Shown: positions 9,231-18,315 of the stretch, in pieces
How positions within the stretch are numbered: the first letter of the stretch is position 1
How the letters are laid out: the number at the start of each line of letters is the position of its first letter
Assembly (NCBI RefSeq): GCF_030546755.1
Contig: NZ_JAUOPE010000002.1
Location: 327,301-391,300, forward strand
Length of the DNA: 64,000 bases
Origin: Colwellia sp. 1_MG-2023
GTDB taxonomy: Bacteria; Pseudomonadota; Gammaproteobacteria; Enterobacterales; Alteromonadaceae
Direction: 5' to 3'
The notes under the pieces: generated by a model
The model's database searches: none
Told to the model about the DNA's origin: nothing
Seen by the model: only the letters and a program-made list of their open reading frames with translations
Position numbers and translations under genes: made by a program

Positions 9231-9929
9231 TTAGTGTACATCTCTCCAATATTCTTTTTTCAGTAAATAAGAAAGAATAAATAAGATCAATAAGAAACCA
9301 ATAACCCAGTAACCTAATGCTTTACGTTCAAGCTTATTTGGCTCACCGACATATTCAAGGAAGTTAACAAGGTCACGTACAAAAGCGTCATATTCTTCAG
9401 CCGTCATACTACCGCCTTTCGCTGAAGATAATTCGCCATGCTCATCTATTGTTCTTACCCCTTGAAGGTCTTGTAATACATGCGGCATACCTACATCTTT
9501 GAAGACTTTATTATTTACACCAAAAGGACGTTTACTATCTTCGTAAAACGTACGTAAATAAGTATAAATATAATCAGGACTTCTAAAACGTGCTTCTAAG
9601 GTTAAATCTGGTGGCGCAGTACCAAACCATGCTGCAGCTTCTTTCTTTGGCATAGTATTAGTAATATGATCACCAGGTTTTTCTCCTGTTGGCATCCATT
9701 TTTCAACACCTTCTTTTTCATCGATACCTAAATCGGCAAAAGTACGGTTGTAACGTTGATATTGTAGCTGGTGACAGCCTAAACAATAATTTAAGTAAGA
9801 CTCAAAACCACGCTTTAGTGATTCTTTATCAGATAAATCATTATTTGCTTTGCCCAAAGCCATGCTAGGACCAGCAGCAGAAGCCATTAAAGGAACTAAA
9901 GCTAAAATTGTTATAAGTAACTTTTTCAT
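9231..9929 (-). CDS. petC: cytochrome c1 of the bc1 complex
   Basis: 232 residues. Membrane-anchored c-type haem subunit passing electrons from the Rieske protein to soluble cytochrome c. Signal peptide ends near LMASAAG; haem site CLGCH in YLNYCLGCHQLQYQRYNR; the distal Met ligand region is near GGSMTAEEYD or VGMPHV, not assigned with certainty. A single C-terminal helix (VIGFLLILFILSYLL) anchors it with the haem domain in the periplasm. The start overlaps the petB stop (TAATG). Confidence 0.93.
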   Translation of the reverse strand: MKKLLITILALVPLMASAAGPSMALGKANNDLSDKESLKRGFESYLNYCLGCHQLQYQRYNRTFADLGIDEKEGVEKWMPTGEKPGDHITNTMPKKEAAAWFGTAPPDLTLEARFRSPDYIYTYLRTFYEDSKRPFGVNNKVFKDVGMPHVLQDLQGVRTIDEHGELSSAKGGSMTAEEYDAFVRDLVNFLEYVGEPNKLERKALGYWVIGFLLILFILSYLLKKEYWRDVH

Positions 9930-11194
9930 TATCCTGAAACCCTCTCTGGTACTGGCTTAGTTTTTTCATTTTTACTATAGAACCAAAGCGCTACGAAAAA
10001 TCCAAAATATCCAAATGTAGCAACTCGACCAATTAAATTAGCTAAATCAGTTGCCGGCATAGTACCTAAAATACCTAACACGATAAAACAAATAGCAAAC
10101 TGAGTTAGGTTTAAGAAATGTGTTCTACTACGGAATTTAAGTGCTTTAACCACGCCGCGATCAAACCATGGTAAAGCGAATAACATACCGATAGCCGCGA
10201 ACATAGTGATCATCCCTAATAATTTATCCGGAATAACACGTAAAATGGTAAAGAATGGTCCAAAATACCATACAGGTACAATATGCTCAGGCGTTTTCAA
10301 ACCGTTCGCAGGTTCAAAGTTTGGCGCCTCAATAAAGTAACCGCCACCCTCTGGAGCAAAAAACATCACCCAGCAGAATAAAATTAAGAAACCAACCACA
10401 CCCATAATATCTTTTACTGAATAATACGGATGGAACGGTATAGCATCGACAATATCGTACTTATCTGAATAATGCTTATGGAACTTAAACTTACTTAATT
10501 CTTCAGGTTTAACACTACCTTTTGGCTTTTTAATATCTGTCCCTTCAGGGTTATTAGAGCCTACTTCATGCAAGGCTAAAATATGTAAAAATACTAAGAC
10601 AACCAAGACTAATGGTAACGCCACAACGTGTAAGGCAAAGAAACGATTAAGTGTAGCACCAGAGATAACGTAGTCACCTTTAATCCAAATCGTTAATTCT
10701 TCACCAATAACGGGGATAGCACCAAAGAGCGAGATAATAACTTGTGCTCCCCAATAACTCATATTACCCCAAGGTAATAAGTACCCCATAAAGGCTTCAG
10801 CCATTAATACTAAGAAGATTAACATGCCGAAAATCCACAATAATTCACGTGGTTTTTGGTAAGAGCCGTACATCATACCGCGGAACATATGCATATAAAC
10901 AACAATAAAGAATGCCGAAGCACCTGTTGAATGCATATAACGTAGCAACCAACCATAATCAACATCACGCATGATGTATTCAATTGAAGCAAATGCCCCT
11001 TCCCCTGAAGGTTCATAGTTCATGGTCAACCAGATACCCGTTAAAATTTGGTTCACTAAAACCAACATAGCTAACGAGCCAAAGAAATACCAAAAGTTAA
11101 AGTTTTTAGGTGCTGGATATTGGGCTAAATGCTTATTCCAACAATCTGTCACCGGTAAACGCTTGTCAATCCAAGCCATAAAATTTGCAAACAT
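9929..11194 (-). CDS. petB: cytochrome b of the bc1 complex
   Basis: 421 residues, typical length for the proteobacterial subunit. Carries the two b haems and both quinone sites. Diagnostic segments: LRYMHSTGASAFFIVVYMHM and RFFALHVVALPLVLVVLVFLH (haem-ligand histidines in helices B and D), GYLLPWGNMSYWGAQVI near the Qo site, and PxWYFGPFF-type sequence PVWYFGPFFTILRVIPDK, a variation of the PEWY motif (here PVWY). Eight membrane helices are apparent. TAATG overlaps link it to petA and petC. Confidence 0.94.
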   Translation of the reverse strand: MFANFMAWIDKRLPVTDCWNKHLAQYPAPKNFNFWYFFGSLAMLVLVNQILTGIWLTMNYEPSGEGAFASIEYIMRDVDYGWLLRYMHSTGASAFFIVVYMHMFRGMMYGSYQKPRELLWIFGMLIFLVLMAEAFMGYLLPWGNMSYWGAQVIISLFGAIPVIGEELTIWIKGDYVISGATLNRFFALHVVALPLVLVVLVFLHILALHEVGSNNPEGTDIKKPKGSVKPEELSKFKFHKHYSDKYDIVDAIPFHPYYSVKDIMGVVGFLILFCWVMFFAPEGGGYFIEAPNFEPANGLKTPEHIVPVWYFGPFFTILRVIPDKLLGMITMFAAIGMLFALPWFDRGVVKALKFRSRTHFLNLTQFAICFIVLGILGTMPATDLANLIGRVATFGYFGFFVALWFYSKNEKTKPVPERVSG

Positions 11195-11784
11195 TACGCT
11201 TCTCCTTGACCAACACCAATTAAGACGGTGGTTTCAGTTGGGAATGAATGCTCTGGTACTACTAAGTTAGTAGGAGCAGGAACACCTTGGAATACACGGC
11301 CAGCCATATCAAACTTAGAACCATGACATGGACAGAAGAAACCGTCTTTCACGCCTTCAACTTGCTCTTCAAAATTACCCTGATGATACGTAGGAGCACA
11401 ACCTAAGTGCGTACAAACACCTAATGCCACCATATATTCAGGTTTGATAGAACGATATGCATTGGCTGCATATTCAGGCTGTTGAGGTTCAGCAGATTGT
11501 GGATCACGTAACTGATCTTCATGATTAGCTAAAGCTTTTAACGTTTCTTCAGTACGACGTATCACATAGACAGGTTTACCGCGCCATTCTGCACGAATTA
11601 ATTGACCAGGCTGTAATTTACCTACATTGATTTCAACTGGAGCACCGGCAGCTTTCGCACGCGCACTTGGGTTCCAGGATCCAATGAAAGGCACTGCCAC
11701 ACCGACAACACCAACACCACCAACTACCGAAGTAGCCGCAGTTAAAAAGCGTCGACGGCCGTTATTCACGGGCGTATTGCTCAT
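11194..11784 (-). CDS. petA: Rieske iron-sulphur subunit of the bc1 complex
   Basis: 196 residues. A twin-arginine signal (NNGRRRFLTAATSVVGG) serves also as membrane anchor. The 2Fe-2S cluster is bound by the paired boxes CTHLGC and CPCHGS, two Cys and two His. It accepts electrons from quinol and passes them to cytochrome c1. First gene of petABC; the 268-base gap upstream should hold the promoter, but I could not assign one confidently. Confidence 0.95.
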   Translation of the reverse strand: MSNTPVNNGRRRFLTAATSVVGGVGVVGVAVPFIGSWNPSARAKAAGAPVEINVGKLQPGQLIRAEWRGKPVYVIRRTEETLKALANHEDQLRDPQSAEPQQPEYAANAYRSIKPEYMVALGVCTHLGCAPTYHQGNFEEQVEGVKDGFFCPCHGSKFDMAGRVFQGVPAPTNLVVPEHSFPTETTVLIGVGQGEA

Positions 11785-11911
11785 CCAACATCTCCAATTA
11801 TTATTCTATTTAAACAAGTTTGATTTTTATGATTACTACATCAGTGCCGAACACTCACCGATACTTTTTGTTCAAATGAAACTAACGACAAAAAATTTTT
11901 CTGATCATAAA

Positions 11912-11944
11912 GAAAAGCCCTATTTTTTACAAGGTAAATAAGGC
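11912..11944 (-). terminator. terminator of mrcB
   Basis: On the minus strand GCCTTATTT (11944-11936) pairs with AAATAGGGC (11925-11917), nine pairs including one G-U, followed by TTTTCTTT. It lies about 110 bases after the mrcB stop and before petA. Confidence 0.65.
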
Positions 11945-12052
11945 AGTTACCCTAGCAAATAACTATTTTTTTTGAAGATGTTGTGTTCTTAAGGTATTAA
12001 ATACAAATGATTGTTATTTACTACGAGGTTTTCATCATATTTAGCAGATAAT

Positions 12053-14383
12053 TTATCCGCCAAATAGCTTTTCAAACCAAGTTAACTCTTTAGCTTGTTC
12101 ATTTTTTTTCTGCTTACATGAATCGTTTAATATTAAGCCATCATAAATAACCGGATAAACAATTGAATTGTTACAAGCACCTGATAACGCTTGTCCGGTT
12201 TCTTGGTCAAATGGCACAAGTTTAATACCGGTAGGTTCGATCGCTGTTTTATCTGTTACTCCAATTTTCTTTATGTATTCGGCAAATAAAGTCAGTGCGC
12301 CACTACTACCAGTAAAATCGGTCGCTTTATTATCATCTCGTCCCAACCACGTTGTGACCATATGTTTACCATCATATCCAACAAACCAACTATCTCGTTG
12401 GTCATTAGTGGTTCCCGTTTTACCAGCAACCACTTTATTTTTGAGTCGCCAGGTTAATGATTTTGCGGTGCCCTGTTGTGTCACTTGCGTTAACATATAA
12501 TCGGTTAAATAACTGGCTTGCGCAGAAAAATACGGCGTTTCTTCAACGATATGTTGATAAATAGTTTCCCCTTGCGCAGAAATCACCGACTCAACCACAT
12601 GGCTTTGCACATGATTTCCTTGGTTAGCGATAGGTAAATAAAACTGATTTACTTGATAAGGCGACATATTTATCGACCCTAGTAATAACGATGGTCTTAG
12701 GGTGATATCATCGTTATATCCCAATAAATGAATAATATCAGCAACATTATCTAGGCCTAATGCCATCCCCAAATTAATCGTAGGTATATTTAATGATTTT
12801 ACTAAACTCGTAAAAATAGAGGCTTGCCCTCGGTATTCACCATCATAATTTTTAGGACGCCATATTTCACCGTCGTTTAAATCAAAACTTAGCGCTTTGT
12901 CATCAAGTAATGTCCCTAATTGATATTGTTGATAACGCTCTAATGCAGCGAGATAAATTGCCGGTTTAATTAAAGATCCTATGGGACGTTTGGCATTAAG
13001 CGCACGGTTAAAACCGGCATAACCACTTTTTTTATCTCCAACGAGTGCTTTAATTTCTCCGCTATCAATGTCGGTTAAAATCATCGCGACTTGTAGATCA
13101 TGTTCATTTTTTTTCGCCAACTCAATAAGTTGTTTATTAACCGTTTTTTCTAAATCAATTTGTTCAGACACTGAAAAAGTGGTGAAAACTCGTATTCCAG
13201 ACTGTTGCAAAGCCGGTGAAAGTAGATCAGATAATTCTTTTTTAACTAATTGTAAGTAAGCAGGAAATTTCTGTTTTGTCGGCGCTAATCGACGAGACTT
13301 TCTAATATCAAGGGGGGTTTTTAACGCTAATAAATAGTCGTCTTTGGAGATGTATTCTTCGTTAAACATCAATTTAAGTACTAAATCTCGACGCTTTTTA
13401 GTGCGTTCAGGGTAGCGCCAAGGATCATAATAACTCGGTCCTTTGATCACCCCAATCAACGTCGCCATTTGTGCATTACTTAGTTGTGCAATGTTTTCAC
13501 CAAAATAAAACTCAGCAGCTAAGCCAAAGCCATAAATACCATTGGCAAAATGTTGCCCTAAATACACTTCATTAATATAGGCTTCGAGTAATTGATCTTT
13601 ACTGTATCGATACTCTAACAACAACGACATAATGGCTTCATTTACTTTGCGCCATAAGGTTTTATCGCGTGTTAGGTACATATTTTTAACTAACTGCTGC
13701 GTTAAAGTGCTACCACCTTGAACTGTTCTACCTGCTTTTAGGTTGTTATAAAGTGCCCGCAAAATACCTAATGGAGAAATGCCCGCATGAAAATAAAAAT
13801 CTCTGTCTTCGACGATTAATAACGTATCGAGTAATTTTTCAGGCACCGACTGCAAAGGGATCAACACGCGATCCTCTTTATTTTCTGGAATAATTCGCCC
13901 CATTAAGTAAGGCTCAATTTCCACATAATCAGTCACTTGGTTATCAAGATATAATTGACTTACTACGGGAGTTTGGCCTTTTGATTTAACATCAATGGTG
14001 ACGATATCAGGTGCTTCAACACCTGCGCCAAAATCAAAAGCACGGCGATAAATAATGATACGTTTTTTAGAAATGGCAAAATCGCCAGGTTGTTTAACGG
14101 CGCTAGTACGACGATATCCGGTGAGTAACAAGTTATCTTTCAGTCGAGATAAATTAATTTCATCGCCTATATGAAAGCGTTCCACTTTACCAAACACTTG
14201 GACAGGCACTTGCCAACGTTGCCCTTCAAACTTTTCGACCACTTTGGCATCAAGGTACAAAGTATAAAATGCTAATAAGATCAATAAAATGAAAGAGAGT
14301 TTCGCGAACAATACCAGCACCTTTTTTAATTTTGACACTGGTTTTGTATTATCGTCTGCAGATGCTTGTTGTTTTTCTGACAC
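12053..14383 (-). CDS. mrcB: bifunctional penicillin-binding protein 1b
   Basis: 776 residues. Inner-membrane peptidoglycan synthase with one N-terminal helix (about 25-43), a UB2H-type domain, a glycosyltransferase-51 domain with catalytic EDRDFYFHAG near residue 193 and GGSTLTQQLVKN, and a transpeptidase domain with active-site Ser in GSLIKP (near 470), SLN, and KTGTTND (near 655). UB2H plus overall length favour PBP1b over PBP1a. In E. coli PBP1b is activated by LpoB; only LpoA is in this window. Located 10 bases after the CNNM gene, so probably co-transcribed. Confidence 0.93.
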   Translation of the reverse strand: MSEKQQASADDNTKPVSKLKKVLVLFAKLSFILLILLAFYTLYLDAKVVEKFEGQRWQVPVQVFGKVERFHIGDEINLSRLKDNLLLTGYRRTSAVKQPGDFAISKKRIIIYRRAFDFGAGVEAPDIVTIDVKSKGQTPVVSQLYLDNQVTDYVEIEPYLMGRIIPENKEDRVLIPLQSVPEKLLDTLLIVEDRDFYFHAGISPLGILRALYNNLKAGRTVQGGSTLTQQLVKNMYLTRDKTLWRKVNEAIMSLLLEYRYSKDQLLEAYINEVYLGQHFANGIYGFGLAAEFYFGENIAQLSNAQMATLIGVIKGPSYYDPWRYPERTKKRRDLVLKLMFNEEYISKDDYLLALKTPLDIRKSRRLAPTKQKFPAYLQLVKKELSDLLSPALQQSGIRVFTTFSVSEQIDLEKTVNKQLIELAKKNEHDLQVAMILTDIDSGEIKALVGDKKSGYAGFNRALNAKRPIGSLIKPAIYLAALERYQQYQLGTLLDDKALSFDLNDGEIWRPKNYDGEYRGQASIFTSLVKSLNIPTINLGMALGLDNVADIIHLLGYNDDITLRPSLLLGSINMSPYQVNQFYLPIANQGNHVQSHVVESVISAQGETIYQHIVEETPYFSAQASYLTDYMLTQVTQQGTAKSLTWRLKNKVVAGKTGTTNDQRDSWFVGYDGKHMVTTWLGRDDNKATDFTGSSGALTLFAEYIKKIGVTDKTAIEPTGIKLVPFDQETGQALSGACNNSIVYPVIYDGLILNDSCKQKKNEQAKELTWFEKLFGG

Positions 14384-14393
14384 TAATGCCTCG

Positions 14394-15461
14394 TTATTCT
14401 TTTTCTGATGAATGCTCTTCAGACACTTTTACATTGTTAGATTTTAAACGCTGTCTAAATTGTGCTTTTGCCAATTTTTGCATATCAACGACCTGGTCAC
14501 TTTCATCAACAATTTCACGTCCAAGTAGGGTTTCTATGGCATCTTCAAGTGTCACTAGTCCAGCCGTTTGACCAAATTGGTCTTCAACAAGAAAAATATG
14601 ATCATTACGTTTAATGAATAAATCGAGTAATAATAACACGGGTAAATTCTCTGAAACCCGATGAATTGGCAACATAATCGTTTGTAAGGATTGCTCCCCT
14701 TTTCCTTGCAATTCGATTTGAAATAAATGGGCTTTTAACACGACACCAACAATATTATCAACGGTCTGATCAAAAACAGGAATGCGAGTAAAGTTAGCGG
14801 TTTTTTCAGCTGCTAACGCATCAGACACTGATGTTTGTTGATCAAGCGCATGCACGACACTTCGGGGCGTTAAAATATTAACAACTTTCAACTCCCTTAA
14901 GGTTAAAATATTTTCAACTAGTTGATTTTCTTGGTGATATAAAGAACCATCTTTATGACCTAAAGCAGCAAAAGCTCTAATTTCATCACGACTAACAACA
15001 TCAGATTTACCATTATTAAACAAGCGAGTGACCAACGAAGAGAACCATACCAACGGATAAACGACTTTCACTAAAAAGCTGATGATATAAGCAGAAGGAA
15101 TAGCTAATTTACGCCAGAATTTAGCACCAATAGTTTTAGGAATGATTTCAGATAAATATAAAATAGCTAAAGTTAATAAAAAGGCAATTAAGGTTTCTTT
15201 TTCTTCGCCAAACACTCGGATAGCTTGCGCACCAACGCCGGCAGCTCCCATAGTGTGTGCAAAAGTGTTTAAAATCAAAATACTTGAAATAGACTTATCA
15301 ATATTTTTTTTAACCGTTTTGAGAACCTTCCCTCCCAATGGTCGCTGTTTTATTGTTTTTTCAACAAAACTCGGCGTAACCGATAATAATACCGCTTCTA
15401 AAATAGAACATAAAAATGAGACACCAATGGCAATCGCTAAATAGGTGATAAGTAAAGTCAT
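14394..15461 (-). CDS. CNNM (DUF21) membrane protein with CBS pair
   Basis: 355 residues. Residues 1-150 form the CNNM transporter domain with several membrane helices and the conserved YLSEIIPKTIGA. Two CBS motifs follow, about 190-320 (VNILTPRSVVHAL, TRIPVFDQTVDNIVGVV, DHIFLVEDQFGQTAGLVTLE, DAIETLLGREIVDESD). There is no C-terminal CorC/HlyC transport-associated domain, so it is shorter than CorB/YfjD types. Magnesium or cobalt transport is the family association; the substrate here is not shown. The tail is highly charged. Confidence 0.85.
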   Translation of the reverse strand: MTLLITYLAIAIGVSFLCSILEAVLLSVTPSFVEKTIKQRPLGGKVLKTVKKNIDKSISSILILNTFAHTMGAAGVGAQAIRVFGEEKETLIAFLLTLAILYLSEIIPKTIGAKFWRKLAIPSAYIISFLVKVVYPLVWFSSLVTRLFNNGKSDVVSRDEIRAFAALGHKDGSLYHQENQLVENILTLRELKVVNILTPRSVVHALDQQTSVSDALAAEKTANFTRIPVFDQTVDNIVGVVLKAHLFQIELQGKGEQSLQTIMLPIHRVSENLPVLLLLDLFIKRNDHIFLVEDQFGQTAGLVTLEDAIETLLGREIVDESDQVVDMQKLAKAQFRQRLKSNNVKVSEEHSSEKE

Positions 15462-15508
15462 AAAATTTTTATACGTTAACTAAGTAAAAAAAAACATTGT
15501 AAACCACG

Positions 15509-18082
15509 TTAAGGCGCTTTCATATGCCTTTTAGTTTTGTTTGTTGGTTGAGCGCTAGCAGGATCATCCGGCCAGTAATGTTTAGGGTATTGAGCCTTCA
15601 TGTCTTTTTGTACCGCTTTATAACTGCCTTGCCAAAATCCTGCTATATCAGCAGTCACTTGAATGGGCCTTTGTGCAGGCGAAAGCAATTCAAAAGTTAA
15701 ATTTACTTTGGAGTTATTTCCGCCTACCGTTGGCGAAATTTTTAAACCATAAATCTCTTGCATAGGTAAAGAAACAATTGGTGCTTGATCAAGGCTATAG
15801 CGAATCGCACATTTTCTTCCGGTTGGGCCAATATAATAATTCGGGGCATCTTTTTTCAATTGTTGCTGTTGTTGATAATCGAGTAGGGTTAATAACATTT
15901 CTGAGACGTTCAGTTTTGCTATTTGGGCACGTGTTGTAACGTTAGTCACAAATGGTTGTAGCCATAGCGAAGCATTCTTTATAAGTGACTGCTCACTTAC
16001 ATCAGGTAAATTCTTTTCACTGGACGTTGAATTAAGCCATTGCCAGCGTAACAATAAGCTTTTATCTTCCTTTTGCCAATTTAGCAACGACAGGCCATTT
16101 TTTTGTAATTGCGCATGCCATAATGCAAAAATTTTCTCTTCATTGATAAGCGATTTATTGGGTTTTTCTTCCAGTAAAATGGCACCTATTTTCTTTTGAT
16201 TTACGGCCAAAATACGCCCTGACGTTTCATCAAAAGAGAGGTGCTCGTGTAAATTGATTTTTACTAAAGACCATGCCTGCAATTGCTTTATATCAACAAT
16301 AGCCGCTATACGTACTTGCAGTTGTTGTTGATATTGAGTGACATGAGCAGCCACCAAGTATTCTTCATTATTTAATGCATCGGCAAATGCTAATGTAATG
16401 CCTTTACCATTACTGGCTAAGTAATCACCGTTTTGGTTTCTTCTTTTTAATAACCTTTCTGGATAAGCTAAATAAACGAGTACGCCGAGCTTATCAATTG
16501 GCATGCTATCAAGCATTATATTATCAACCGAGCGATATACTATTTGCTTAGAACTGCCCGTTAACCCCTGAATTTTTTCAGCCAGTTTCTTGGCTTGTTG
16601 CATAATTTGTCGAGCTTTAAAGTTTTGAGCCTTCGAGAGAATAAAGCGTACCCGTTGCACAATATCGCTATTGTCTCGCGCTTGTTCTATTGAAAAAACA
16701 TCTCGTTCTTCCAAAAGTGCCGCAACAATACAGGCAAGAAAAGCCAGCCCTTGGCAGTGATATTGTTTTTCAAACGATGTTGCTTGAATAATCATATGCG
16801 CAAAACGTGCATGACAAGGTAATTTAACCACCTGCTGGCCATGACTGGTTAATTGCCTTTTATCATTAACAACCTCGATATCTTGCAATGTTTGCCATGC
16901 TTGCTCCTCAATAGCCGCATTGGGCAAATCTAAAAATGGCATATCCGCTAATCGGCTCACTTGCCAACGCGCTGCTTCAATCACAACAGGTAAAATATCT
17001 GCTTGATGAATAGCAAGACCATTTTGCATTGCTCGCCGATGAAATTCTTCTTCGTTATATAATCGAATACAATGCCCTTTAGACATTCGCCCTGCTCTGC
17101 CCATTCGTTGTATAGCAGAAGATTTAGCGATATTTCGTTGCATTAATTTATTCGTTAATGTGCTTTCATCATAAATGGCGACTTTTTCAAGTCCTGAATC
17201 AATAACAATATTAATACCTTCTATGGTTAAACTTGTTTCAGCAATATTGGTTGTTAAGACAATTTTCCTTTCATTGGCTTTGCATGGTTTAATCGCTTGC
17301 TGCTGTTCAACAAGGCTGAGATCACCATAAAGTGGACAAATTATTACCTCTTTATTCACGATATTCTCTAGTGCCGAGGCAAGGAAACGAATATCAGCAC
17401 TACCCGGTAAGAAAACTAACATGGAGCCAACATGCGTTTTCAGTGTTTGCTGGATCACGGCAACTATTTGCTCTCGCCAAGCGTGATTATGTTTAATGGG
17501 TTGATATTCAAGCGTGACAGGAAAGCTTCGACCTTGGGTATGTAAACAAACCGCATCAGGTAAAGCATGGGCTAATTCATCACTGGCTAAAGTAGCCGAC
17601 ATCAACAATAAGGTTAAATCTTCTCGCAAACCTTGTTGAATATCACGAGCAAGAGCAAATGCTAAATCCGCTTGTAGTGATCGTTCATGAAATTCATCAA
17701 AAATCACTAATGAGGTGTGAGATAGTTCGGGATCTGCTTGCATAATTTGCACGAAAACGCCTTCAGTGACCACTTCTAAACGAGTATTCTCTGAAACTTT
17801 ACTTTCGTTGCGAAGTCGATAACCGACACGTTGGCCAACAGTTTCTCCTAATTGACTAGCCAAATAAGTCGCTATATTTTTAGCCGCAACACGTCTTGGT
17901 TGTAATAAATATATTTTATTTTGGCTGCGATTTGGAACATAAGCTTGCTCTTCTAATAACCACAATGGCAGTCGAGTCGATTTTCCCGCCCCAGGTTCGG
18001 CGGATAAAATCAAGGTTCGATGTAATTTCAAACAGCGAAGAAATTCAACATTGAGGCTATCAATAGGTAAAGGCGTTTGCAT
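15509..18082 (-). CDS. hrpB: ATP-dependent RNA helicase HrpB
   Basis: 857 residues; DExH superfamily-2 helicase. Walker A SAEPGAGKSTRLPLWLL near residue 30, motif II FDEFHERS (DEFH, as is usual in HrpB), SAT motif LLMSATLAS, motif V TNIAETSLTIEGI, motif VI QRMGRAGRMSKGHCIRLY. The helicase-associated domain and the HrpB C-terminal region (ending in HYWPDDPASAQPT) follow. Its RNA substrate in bacteria is not established. It is 47 bases upstream of the CNNM gene on the same strand. Confidence 0.95.
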   Translation of the reverse strand: MQTPLPIDSLNVEFLRCLKLHRTLILSAEPGAGKSTRLPLWLLEEQAYVPNRSQNKIYLLQPRRVAAKNIATYLASQLGETVGQRVGYRLRNESKVSENTRLEVVTEGVFVQIMQADPELSHTSLVIFDEFHERSLQADLAFALARDIQQGLREDLTLLLMSATLASDELAHALPDAVCLHTQGRSFPVTLEYQPIKHNHAWREQIVAVIQQTLKTHVGSMLVFLPGSADIRFLASALENIVNKEVIICPLYGDLSLVEQQQAIKPCKANERKIVLTTNIAETSLTIEGINIVIDSGLEKVAIYDESTLTNKLMQRNIAKSSAIQRMGRAGRMSKGHCIRLYNEEEFHRRAMQNGLAIHQADILPVVIEAARWQVSRLADMPFLDLPNAAIEEQAWQTLQDIEVVNDKRQLTSHGQQVVKLPCHARFAHMIIQATSFEKQYHCQGLAFLACIVAALLEERDVFSIEQARDNSDIVQRVRFILSKAQNFKARQIMQQAKKLAEKIQGLTGSSKQIVYRSVDNIMLDSMPIDKLGVLVYLAYPERLLKRRNQNGDYLASNGKGITLAFADALNNEEYLVAAHVTQYQQQLQVRIAAIVDIKQLQAWSLVKINLHEHLSFDETSGRILAVNQKKIGAILLEEKPNKSLINEEKIFALWHAQLQKNGLSLLNWQKEDKSLLLRWQWLNSTSSEKNLPDVSEQSLIKNASLWLQPFVTNVTTRAQIAKLNVSEMLLTLLDYQQQQQLKKDAPNYYIGPTGRKCAIRYSLDQAPIVSLPMQEIYGLKISPTVGGNNSKVNLTFELLSPAQRPIQVTADIAGFWQGSYKAVQKDMKAQYPKHYWPDDPASAQPTNKTKRHMKAP

Positions 18083-18315
18083 GTAAATTAACTTTAAGTT
18101 TTCAATGGCATTATTTTAAGTGTTTAAAATAGAAGTACCATACATTTAACCAACAATGAACGCCGTTCCATTGAGTTAAGTTGTTATTAGTCAGTAAAGT
18201 ATCAGACTACGGTAGTCATCGAAACGTAATTATACTGTCATCTATGCGCAAAATTTTTGTCATAAACATGCCATAAAGTAGCTCAAAATAACTCTACTCA
18301 CTTAATGGTAATATA